Assembly: GCA_003218525.1 (NCBI GenBank)
Contig: QHNU01000147.1
Span: 1-12,542, forward strand
Source of the DNA: Verrucomicrobiota bacterium
GTDB taxonomy: Bacteria > Verrucomicrobiota > Verrucomicrobiia > Chthoniobacterales > UBA10450
Direction: 5' to 3'
Length of the DNA stretch: 12,542 nucleotides
The position numbers were made by a program, and so were the translations under genes. Positions 6,843 to 12,542 of this stretch are shown here, one piece after another (positions within the stretch are counted from its first letter, which is position 1; the number at the start of each line of letters is the position of its first letter). Under the pieces are notes generated by a model. The model was not told the DNA's origin, did not search any database, and saw only the letters and a list, made by a program, of their open reading frames with translations.

Positions 6843-7403
6843 CTAACGTGCGGTGGCAGCCGGCGAGGGACTTGGTCGAACCCGATTTTGGGCCAAAGCG
6901 CCCAGATGTTGCGCTTTTTTGGCGTCAATGAAGTTCTTCAGCTCGGGTGTTTGTGCCTTCGCCCGCATTCGATCGTAGAACATTGTGTAATAGGCGCGTA
7001 AGTGTTGTCGCTTAACGAGATCGGTCGGCGCTGCTTCAGCATGAGCGCGCGCTGCTACCAGATCGGAATCATTGATGGTTTTGTTCGAGAGCTCGCGCCA
7101 CTGCTGATGTAAACGCGCTTCGTCGGCTTCTTTTCCGAGCGATGATGGCTTGAACATTTGATCCAATTCCTCGAGGGAAGGGATTTTCGGAGTGGGCGGC
7201 GCCACGGGTGGCTCGCTCTCTGGCAACGGGGGCAGGATCTGCGGGGCAACTTGGTCTCGAGAATTGGTCGTATTGGAAACGGCAGCTTGCGCGATCAATA
7301 TGCCGCCGAAGTCGCCACGACCCGACGGTGAGCCATGGTTTTGAGCAAACACGGTCGAGGTAATCAAAACTTCAAAAATAATCAGGAAAAAGAATGTTCT
7401 CAC
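6843..7403 (-). CDS. Secreted proline-rich hypothetical protein
   Basis: A 186-residue protein from a GTG start at 7403. The first 20 residues (MRTFFFLIIFEVLITSTVFA) form a typical signal peptide ending in a likely A-Q cleavage site. A proline-rich linker follows (about 52-74: ILPPLPESEPPVAPPTPKIP), then a charged helical region with EELDQMFKPSSLGKEADEAR, and a helical C-terminal part (HLRAYYTMFYDRMRAKAQTP). There is no catalytic motif or membrane anchor, so it is probably exported to the periplasm with unknown function. I do not recognise the family. It precedes tRNA-Glu on the same strand and could share its transcript. Its start lies only 34 bases from the end of a truncated GIY-YIG copy, so its promoter may have been altered by that insertion. 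Confidence 0.7.
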   Translation of the reverse strand: MRTFFFLIIFEVLITSTVFAQNHGSPSGRGDFGGILIAQAAVSNTTNSRDQVAPQILPPLPESEPPVAPPTPKIPSLEELDQMFKPSSLGKEADEARLHQQWRELSNKTINDSDLVAARAHAEAAPTDLVKRQHLRAYYTMFYDRMRAKAQTPELKNFIDAKKAQHLGALAQNRVRPSPSPAATAR

Positions 7404-7436
7404 TGTTCTGAAAATGTTGCGCGATTATTACTAGGG

Positions 7437-7573
7437 TTAACAGCGGCGGGCATGCCATGCTTCATAGCCTTTGCGACACCGGTATCGTGACAATTCAAGC
7501 GTTTGCCACGCTTCTGGCAGGAACGACGTACGCCGCCGGTCTTTTGGCTCTTTAACACAGGGACGTAAAACAT
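7437..7573 (-). pseudogene. Truncated, frame-disrupted GIY-YIG nuclease copy
   Basis: From ATG 7573 on the minus strand the sequence is a diverged copy of the intact GIY-YIG gene at 7986-8213. It opens MFYVPVLKSQKTG against MFYVYVLKNQKTG, then two apparent one-base losses disrupt the YIG region, and a later block (KHGMP against RHGMP) is still alignable before similarity ends near 7437. The C-terminal third, including the catalytic glutamate region, is gone. The ATG is exactly nine positions from the end of a tRNA-Pro-like remnant (7582), as in the intact unit (8213 and 8222). It cannot encode an active nuclease. Confidence 0.7.
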
Positions 7574-7581
7574 CAACCATA

Positions 7582-7652
7582 TCAGGGCGACGAGACTTGA
7601 ATCTGCGACTTGGCGCCACGGTGTCCGCTCTATTCAGCACGTCTGCCAACTT
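7582..7652 (-). pseudogene. Decayed tRNA-Pro
   Basis: Bases 7582-7611 match the 3' end of the intact tRNA-Pro (8222-8251) at 24 of 30 positions. Further into the gene, a GCT--ATAGAGC D-arm-like block and a 5' part of the right length can be aligned with tRNA-Pro, but pairing in the anticodon arm and acceptor stem is lost. The 3' portion is well supported; assigning the 5' portion to the same tRNA is less sure. It is followed by the truncated GIY-YIG copy. Confidence 0.5.
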
Positions 7653-7929
7653 CCGCCTTTTTTGCATCGCAAAAAACATCGCAAAAAAGCTTGCCATCGA
7701 TAAAATCCACGGTGAACGATCACTTAGATCAGCGTGCCAAGCAGCCAACTAACAAATTCGTTGTCCCTTCACTAGGCGCTGGCGCGTCCTCCCCTCCCTC
7801 AGGAGAGCGTAGGGTGAGGGGAACGGTAAAGAAAGTTTACATCTCCAAACGGAAGATCGGTCGCTTTTGGGTAGGCAAAGACTATGCGCCGCTCGCATTT
7901 TGCCTTGTTTAACGGAGGAATAGGGGGTA
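7653..7929. other. Intergenic stretch with small repeats, no gene
   Basis: No coding region is supported. The stretch contains a tandem CATCGCAAAAAA (about 7664-7687) and an imperfect hairpin of CCCCTC/GAGGGG type at about 7790-7821, which resembles dispersed intergenic repeats. It separates two tRNA-Pro remnants, and no GIY-YIG similarity is seen directly beyond the 7930-7959 copy. Confidence 0.4.
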
Positions 7930-7959
7930 TCGGGACGACAGGATTTGAACCTGCGACCT
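7930..7959 (-). repeat. Duplicated tRNA-Pro 3' end
   Basis: Thirty bases match the 3' end of the intact tRNA-Pro (8222-8251) with one mismatch, in the same orientation and 292 bases away. The sequence further in (7960-7985) may retain a weakened anticodon arm but does not fold as a tRNA. Together with the intact tRNA it brackets the GIY-YIG gene, whose stop codon is at 7986-7988. Confidence 0.8.
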
Positions 7960-7985
7960 GTCGCCGCAGCGACCGCTCGGGTCAA

Positions 7986-8213
7986 TCACTCAAGTTCATC
8001 ACGCCCTCGTCCTGTCTTGTAAAACATTTCCCTTCGCACGGCTTCGGTCCGTGTTCGGAAACTTTCGCTGTGAACCAGGCTCCAGGGCATGCCGTGTCGG
8101 GTAGCTTTTGATTGACCGCTGTTGTGGCGATGCAGACGGTCCACAATGGACCGGCAAGAACCGATGTACCGTCGTCCGGTCTTCTGGTTTTTTAACACAT
8201 ACACGTAAAACAT
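7986..8213 (-). CDS. GIY-YIG nuclease domain protein next to tRNA-Pro
   Basis: Seventy-five residues from ATG 8213. The GIY half is FYVYVLK (residues 2-8), the YIG half is RRYIGS (14-19), a conserved arginine lies in the helix DRLHRHN, and a glutamate-bearing helix (RTEAVRREMFYK) follows HGMPWSLVHSESF. This is the UvrC/YhbQ-like single-domain GIY-YIG pattern, slightly shorter than the usual 80-100 residues. The family cleaves DNA with a metal ion. The frame stays open upstream to 8279 but only by reading through tRNA-Pro, so the internal ATG is chosen. It begins after an 8-base gap from the tRNA 3' end, leaving no room for its own promoter or a Shine-Dalgarno site, so it is probably expressed from the tRNA precursor transcript. 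It is bracketed by the intact tRNA-Pro and a copy of its 3' end. Confidence 0.8.
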   Translation of the reverse strand: MFYVYVLKNQKTGRRYIGSCRSIVDRLHRHNSGQSKATRHGMPWSLVHSESFRTRTEAVRREMFYKTGRGRDELE

Positions 8214-8221
8214 AGATGGCG

Positions 8222-8295
8222 TCGGGGCGACAGGATTTGAACCTGCGACCTCGTGGTCCCAAACCACGCGCTCTACCAAGCTAAGCTACGCCCCG
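8222..8295 (-). tRNA. tRNA-Pro(UGG)
   Basis: A complete 74-base cloverleaf. The acceptor CGGGGCG pairs with CGCCCCG, the D arm is GCTTAGCTTGGTAGAGC, the anticodon stem CGTGG/CCACG encloses the loop TTTGGGA with anticodon UGG, and the T arm is GCAGG-TTCAAAT-CCTGT. The discriminator is A and no CCA is encoded. It lies 166 bases downstream of metH on the same strand and directly upstream of a GIY-YIG gene. Confidence 0.95.
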
Positions 8296-8379
8296 TCAAC
8301 GCGAGTCTGTAGCACGCCTGGTTCCTGGGCGCATCCAGAATATGTTTAGAGAGGCCGGATCGCGTTATCTCCGTTGTGT

Positions 8380-8452
8380 TGTAGTCGCCTCGCTCGGTCG
8401 AGCGTTTCGGTGCAAAAATACTCGATTACGGCGACAGAGCGCCGTCGCTACA
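8380..8452 (+). repeat. TGTA...TACA palindromic intergenic repeat, copy 1
   Basis: A 73-base element starts TGTAGTCGCCT and ends in CGGCGACAGAGCGCCG followed by TCGCTACA. Inside are a CGCTCG-GT-CGAGCG palindrome (8391-8404) and a CGGCG-N6-CGCCG hairpin. An inverted, related copy lies at 12370-12427, so the pair flanks metH. It resembles REP- or MITE-type repeats. The hairpins just past the metH stop could also serve as its transcription end, but no T run follows. Confidence 0.6.
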
Positions 8453-8461
8453 GCTCCGACG

Positions 8462-11400
8462 CTATTTCGGCTCATAAGCCAGATTAGGGGCGAGTCGCTT
8501 CTCGACTAATTGAATTGATGATCCGGTCCTGGCGGCGTAGTCGGCTACTTGATCGGGCCCAATTTTTCCAACGCCAAAATATTTGGACTCCGGATGCGAA
8601 AAATAAAGCCCGCTGACGCTTGCCCCTGGATGCATTGCGAAGGATTCCGTGAGCAAAATTCCGCAGCGTTTCTCCGCCTGCAAGAGATCAAACAGCGTGC
8701 GCTTCTCCGCATGCTCGGGCGACGCCGGATAGCCCGCAGCTGGCCGAATCCCGCGATATTTTTCGCGGATCAAATCATCGGTCGATAAGTTTTCAGTCCG
8801 ACCGAAGCCCCACGAATCACGCGCGAGCTTATGGGCGTATTCTGCGAACGCTTCGGCCAATCGATCTGCTAATGCTTTCAACATGATCGCGCTGTAATCG
8901 TCATACGCCGCCGAAAAATTCTTCGCGGCTTCGTCCGCTCCGATTCCCGCGGTCACGGCAAAACCGCCGATGTAATCAGGGGCATTTGCAATTTTCGGGG
9001 CAATGTAGTCGGCCAGACAATGATTTCTCTGATCGGCCGGTTTGCGCATCTGCTGACGCAAAAAATGAAGCGTTGTAAGAGGATGCGTTCGAGAATCCTC
9101 GGTGATGAGTTCCACGTCGTCACCGACGGCATGGGCTGGCCAAAATCCGATCACGCCCCGCGCGGTCAGTAGTTTTTCGGCGACGATTTTTTCAAGCAAT
9201 TGTTGTGCGTCCGCAAACAATTCGCGCGCCTGCTGGCCAATCGCCGAATCGTCCAAGATCGCCGGGTAACGGCCGCGTAATTCCCAGGTATGGAAAAAGG
9301 GCGACCAATCGATGTATTCAATAAGAGTGTTAAGATCCGGCTCGATCACGCGAGTGCCGGTGAATTCCGGTTTCGGCGGCGAATAATCTTTCCAATCGAA
9401 CTGCGGTGCCTTGGCACGCGCTTCCGCCAGCGGCAACAAGTCACGCTGCCCAATTTTCGCGGAATGTTCAGCGCGCAACCGCTCGTAATCTGCGCGGGTC
9501 TCCTGATCGAATAAACGCGACGAATTTGGATTTACCAACTTGTTGACGACCCCGACCGCACGCGATGCGTCGAGCACGTGCACGGTGCTGGCACGATAGT
9601 GTGGCGCAATTTTAACCGCAGTATGCGCCCGGCTCGTCGTCGCGCCGCCAATCAGCAACGGTACTCGAAAGGCTTCCCGCTCCATTTCCTGGGCGACGTG
9701 GACCATCTCGTCGAGTGAGGGCGTGATCAGGCCGCTTAAACCGATGACGTCGGCGTTGATCGAGCGCGCTGTCTCCAAAATCTTTGCCGCCGGCACCATC
9801 ACCCCCAAATCGATCACTTCATAGTTGTTACATTGGAGCACGACCCCAACGATGTTTTTGCCGATGTCGTGCACATCGCCTTTCACCGTTGCCATCACGA
9901 TCCGCGCCTGCGGTTTGGAGGCTGCCGTTTTTTCCGCTTCCATGAACGGCATCAAATAGGCAACAGCCTTTTTCATGACGCGGGCCGACTTTACCACTTG
10001 CGGCAAAAACATTTTCCCGGCGCCGAATAAATCACCGACCACACTCATGCCGGCCATTAATGGGCCTTCGATCACTTCCAGCGGTCGCGAAAACTTTAGG
10101 CGCGCTTCCTCGGTATCGGGCTCGATGTAGTCAACAATGCCGTGCACGAGCGCATGAGTGAGCCGTTCCTCGACTGAGGTGCTGCGCCATGCCTTTTCTT
10201 CAACTGGTGTTTTATTTTTTGCCTTCACTCGTCCGGCGAAGTCCACCAGCCGTTCGGTCGCGTCGGCGCGGCGATTCAGCAGAACGTCTTCGACCCGTTC
10301 GCGCAATTCCGGTTCGATCTCTTCGTAAACGGCGAGTTGACCGGCGTTCACGATTCCCATGTCGAGTCCGGCACGAATGGCGTGATACAAAAACGCAGCG
10401 TGCATCGCTTCGCGCACGGTGTTGTTTCCGCGAAAGGAAAACGAAACGTTGCTGATCCCGCCGCTCACCCGCGCGCCGGGCAGATTGGCTTTAATCCAGC
10501 GGGTCGCTTCGATAAAATCGACGGCGTAATTGCGATGCTCGTCCAGGCCGGTCGCGACCGTGAGAACATTTGGATCAAAAATGATATCGTTGGCGCGGAA
10601 GCCGGCACGCTTCGTCAATAAGTCATAAGCGCGACGACAAATTTCGGTCCGGCGCTCAAAAGTATCAGCCTGACCGCGTTCATCGAACGCCATCGCGATA
10701 GCGGCCGCGCCGTAATGTCGGATCAAGCGCGCCTGTCGCAGAAATTCCTCTTCTCCGTTCTTGAGAGAAATTGAATTGACGACCGATTTGCCCTGCACGC
10801 ATTTCAATCCTGCTTCGATTACAGTCCACTTCGAGCTGTCGATCATCACCGGTATGCGTGCGATTTCCGGCTCGCTGCCAATCAGTTTCAAAAAGCGCGT
10901 CATCGCCGCTTCGGAATCGAGCATCCCCTCATCGAGGTTGACGTCGATTACATTGGCTCCGCCACCAACTTGTTGTCTTGCGATGGACAGTGCGCCTTCA
11001 AGGTCATCAGCCAAAATCAGTTTCGAAAATTTTGGCGAGCCGGTAATGTTGGTGCGCTCCCCGATTACAACAAACCCAAAGTCGGGCGTGATATTGAGCG
11101 GCTCCAGACCTGATAACCGGAGGGGCGCGCTTGCTGAATCCGGGGACGACACGGAGGTCGTCCCTCCGATCCGCTCTTTTATGGCACGTGGCGGCAATTC
11201 CCGCGCTTGTTTCGCAAAGGCCGCGATGTGCGCAGGGGTCGTTCCACAGCAGCCGCCAACCATGTTAAGCCATCTGTTTTGCACCCATTTCAAAACTTTC
11301 GGGGCGAACGTTTCAGCGGTTTCAGGAAATCCAGTTTCGGAAAGCGGATCGGGCAGTCCTGCGTTTGGATAGGCGCTGACAAACGTCGAACTCGTGTGCG

Positions 11401-12253
11401 CGAGCTCCTCTAAGAATGGTTCCATTTCGTCGGGACCAAGCGCGCAATTGAGACCGATTACGAGCGGCCGCGCATGCTCGATGGAATTCAAGAACGCTTC
11501 CACTGTTTGCCCACTCAATATTCGCCCGGAGCGGTCGGTGACCGTGCCGGAAATAACGAGCGGAATGGTGCGTCCGCTTTCTTCAAAAGCTTCGGCGATG
11601 GCAAAGAGCGCTGCCTTCGCATTCAGGGTGTCGAAAATCGTTTCCACCATCAGGAGATCGACGCCACCTTCCAGCAAGCCGTCGATTTGATCGCGGTAAC
11701 TTTGGCGGATTTGGTCGAATGTGATCGCCCGAAATCCCGGGTCGTTTACGTCCGGCGAAAGCGAGGCGGTGACGGGCAGCGGGCCGAGCGCGCCGGCGAC
11801 GAAGCGTCGTTCGCCCGTCTCATTTCCCACGCGATCGGCGGCCTCCCGGGCAAGCCGAGCCGCAGCCAAATTCATCTCGTGCGCGGTCTGGCGTAGATTT
11901 GCGTCCCTAACCACTCGCTCAAAAAATTCTGGATCCTTCCGGCCATTTTGCGGCGTGCCGGCAAATAGGAACTCGTGCAGACCGATGGTCGTGGCGCTGA
12001 ACGTGTTCGTCTCCACTACGTCAGCGCCAGCCCGGAGGTATTCTTCATGCACTTGTCGAACCAGGTGCGGCTGGGTGAGCAAAAGGAGTTCGATCCCGCC
12101 TTTGAGATCTTTGCCTTTCCAATCACGAAAACGCTGGCCGCGAAAATCCGCTTCGGTCAGACCAAGCCGCTGCAAAGTGGTTCCCATGGCGCCGTCGAGG
12201 ACCACAACCCGGCGTCGAAGGAGGGCTTCGAAGGGATGAAGCGGATTTGCCAT
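8462..12253 (-). CDS. metH: Cobalamin-dependent methionine synthase
   Basis: A 1263-residue cytoplasmic enzyme that moves a methyl group from 5-methyltetrahydrofolate through methylcobalamin to homocysteine, giving methionine and tetrahydrofolate. All four modules are present. The homocysteine domain (about 1-350) has DGAMGTTLQ and the zinc ligands Cys270 (GLNC) and Cys335/336 (GGCCG). The folate domain (about 390-650) has GERTNITGSPKF and NVSFSFRG. The cobalamin module (about 680-910) has cap motifs GDLFGAGKMFLPQVV and the lower ligand His795 in GDVHDIG. The AdoMet reactivation domain (about 930-1263) has RPAAGYPASPEH. Length matches the family (E. coli, 1227), with no break. ATG 12253 (MANPLHPFEALL) is chosen over an upstream in-frame TTG at 12295 because homology to the family starts just after it. 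No Shine-Dalgarno is evident. An upstream palindrome at 12300-12323 may regulate it. It appears to be transcribed alone. Confidence 0.97.
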   Translation of the reverse strand: MANPLHPFEALLRRRVVVLDGAMGTTLQRLGLTEADFRGQRFRDWKGKDLKGGIELLLLTQPHLVRQVHEEYLRAGADVVETNTFSATTIGLHEFLFAGTPQNGRKDPEFFERVVRDANLRQTAHEMNLAAARLAREAADRVGNETGERRFVAGALGPLPVTASLSPDVNDPGFRAITFDQIRQSYRDQIDGLLEGGVDLLMVETIFDTLNAKAALFAIAEAFEESGRTIPLVISGTVTDRSGRILSGQTVEAFLNSIEHARPLVIGLNCALGPDEMEPFLEELAHTSSTFVSAYPNAGLPDPLSETGFPETAETFAPKVLKWVQNRWLNMVGGCCGTTPAHIAAFAKQARELPPRAIKERIGGTTSVSSPDSASAPLRLSGLEPLNITPDFGFVVIGERTNITGSPKFSKLILADDLEGALSIARQQVGGGANVIDVNLDEGMLDSEAAMTRFLKLIGSEPEIARIPVMIDSSKWTVIEAGLKCVQGKSVVNSISLKNGEEEFLRQARLIRHYGAAAIAMAFDERGQADTFERRTEICRRAYDLLTKRAGFRANDIIFDPNVLTVATGLDEHRNYAVDFIEATRWIKANLPGARVSGGISNVSFSFRGNNTVREAMHAAFLYHAIRAGLDMGIVNAGQLAVYEEIEPELRERVEDVLLNRRADATERLVDFAGRVKAKNKTPVEEKAWRSTSVEERLTHALVHGIVDYIEPDTEEARLKFSRPLEVIEGPLMAGMSVVGDLFGAGKMFLPQVVKSARVMKKAVAYLMPFMEAEKTAASKPQARIVMATVKGDVHDIGKNIVGVVLQCNNYEVIDLGVMVPAAKILETARSINADVIGLSGLITPSLDEMVHVAQEMEREAFRVPLLIGGATTSRAHTAVKIAPHYRASTVHVLDASRAVGVVNKLVNPNSSRLFDQETRADYERLRAEHSAKIGQRDLLPLAEARAKAPQFDWKDYSPPKPEFTGTRVIEPDLNTLIEYIDWSPFFHTWELRGRYPAILDDSAIGQQARELFADAQQLLEKIVAEKLLTARGVIGFWPAHAVGDDVELITEDSRTHPLTTLHFLRQQMRKPADQRNHCLADYIAPKIANAPDYIGGFAVTAGIGADEAAKNFSAAYDDYSAIMLKALADRLAEAFAEYAHKLARDSWGFGRTENLSTDDLIREKYRGIRPAAGYPASPEHAEKRTLFDLLQAEKRCGILLTESFAMHPGASVSGLYFSHPESKYFGVGKIGPDQVADYAARTGSSIQLVEKRLAPNLAYEPK

Positions 12254-12299
12254 GGAGAGAAAGAAACCAGTTTCCGTGCCGGCTTCAAGAAACAAATCT

Positions 12300-12323
12300 A
12301 CATATCATGATATGTCGATATGT
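12300..12323. promoter_or_regulatory. AT-rich palindrome upstream of metH (candidate operator)
   Basis: A perfect 16-base palindrome ACATATCATGATATGT at 12300-12315 lies 47 bases upstream of the metH start. A further half-site follows at 12318-12323, so the metH-sense strand reads CATATC-GA-CATATC-AT-GATATG with 8-base spacing. An arrangement of this kind suits a dimeric repressor of the ArsR type. Regulators of methionine and SAH metabolism such as SahR are ArsR-type, but matching this exact site to one of them is inference. Confidence 0.5.
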
Positions 12324-12369
12324 TGATCTGCAAGGAAAGCGGTTCGCGGCCACGAGCGGAATCGGTCAT

Positions 12370-12427
12370 TGTAACCACGGCGCTCAGTCGCCGACTCGGT
12401 GTCCCTCGACAGAGTAAGGCGACTACA
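12370..12427 (-). repeat. TGTA...TACA palindromic intergenic repeat, copy 2 (inverted)
   Basis: A 58-base relative of 8380-8452 in the opposite orientation. On the minus strand it starts TGTAGTCGCCT and ends CGGCGACTGAGCGCCG followed by TGGTTACA. The ends are well conserved between the copies while the middle differs in length and sequence. It contains a CGGCG-N6-CGCCG hairpin (12378-12393). It lies between the upstream gene tail and the metH promoter region. Confidence 0.6.
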
Positions 12428-12454
12428 TTGCGTCCAAAGGTGTTAAGAGAGCAG

Positions 12455-12542
12455 TTAGGCTTTATCCCCGGATGATTCGCTTAATTTTTTTAAGAAACGT
12501 TCACCGCTCCGCGCCAGTTTCTCTTCCAGCCGCTGCGTACAA
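12455..12542 (-). CDS. 3' end of an unidentified gene (partial)
   Basis: The last 28 codons of a minus-strand frame run off the right edge and end at the TAA at 12455-12457. The visible tail is strongly charged and probably helical (QRLEEKLARSGERFLKKLSE followed by a short polar end). Codon use and the clean stop look coding, but the piece is too short to assign to a family. It lies upstream of metH on the same strand, separated by about 200 bases that hold a palindromic repeat and a possible operator, so it is unlikely to be in one operon with metH. Confidence 0.45.
   Translation of the reverse strand, partial: CTQRLEEKLARSGERFLKKLSESSGDKA

Noticed and set aside
8214..8279. N-terminal extension of the GIY-YIG protein (start at 8279)
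   Set aside because: The extra residues are a translation of tRNA-Pro itself, so the ATG at 8213 after the tRNA end is the sensible start.
10761..11372. Long plus-strand open frames opposite metH (also 11474-11896, 11721-12239)
   Set aside because: They are antisense shadows of a highly conserved, GC-rich gene and show no family resemblance or ribosome sites.
12254..12454. SAM or cobalamin riboswitch upstream of metH
   Set aside because: I looked for the multi-stem core and conserved boxes and found only a palindrome and a REP-like repeat.
1..12542. CRISPR array, integrase, transposase or toxin-antitoxin pair
   Set aside because: No regularly spaced repeats and no matching protein motifs were found in any frame.

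Overview
The window looks like bacterial chromosome of moderate to high GC. The gene content (a C-type glycosyltransferase fused to a PA14 domain, a cysteine-rich HTH regulator beside a DoxX-like protein, many small palindromic intergenic repeats, GIY-YIG genes next to tRNAs) suggests a soil Verrucomicrobiota of the Chthoniobacterales / Udaeobacter type. That placement is inference. No rRNA or other strong phylogenetic marker is present.

Region 1 (1-6728) reads as an accretion of tRNA-Glu-targeted insertions. The intact tRNA-Glu(CUC) lies at 6729-6800 on the minus strand. Exactly 25 bases of its 3' end recur at 221-245, where they are followed by an encoded CCA and a T run, so 221-245 looks like the displaced original end of the gene. 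Two further degenerate tRNA-Glu-like 3' ends lie at about 2643 and 2870. The ends at 221 and 2870 are each followed at the same distance by a related arm sequence (340-386 and 2991-3037), as expected for the ends of two related integrative elements. No integrase gene survives. Cargo of the left part is one frameshifted membrane glycosyltransferase with a C-terminal PA14 domain. Cargo of the right part is a four-cysteine HTH regulator with a palindromic operator, a divergent DoxX-like membrane protein, a decayed DUF1259 gene, a PLP-dependent group II decarboxylase and a small DUF2188-like protein.

Region 2 (6729-8295) holds tRNA-Glu, a small secreted proline-rich protein, and a tRNA-Pro(UGG) cluster. 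The intact tRNA-Pro is followed, after 8 bases, by an intact 75-residue GIY-YIG nuclease gene. Just beyond the nuclease is a second copy of the tRNA-Pro 3' end (30 bases, one mismatch). Further on lies a decayed tRNA-Pro followed, at the identical spacing, by a truncated, frame-disrupted GIY-YIG copy. This tRNA 3' end / nuclease / tRNA 3' end unit of about 292 bp looks like a very small tRNA-targeting mobile unit and is the most interesting item in the window.

Region 3 (8296-12542) carries metH (cobalamin-dependent methionine synthase, 1263 residues) on the minus strand. It is flanked by two inverted copies of a small TGTA...TACA palindromic repeat. An AT-rich palindrome with three CATATC half-sites lies just upstream and may be its operator. 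The window ends in the 3' tail of an unidentified upstream gene.
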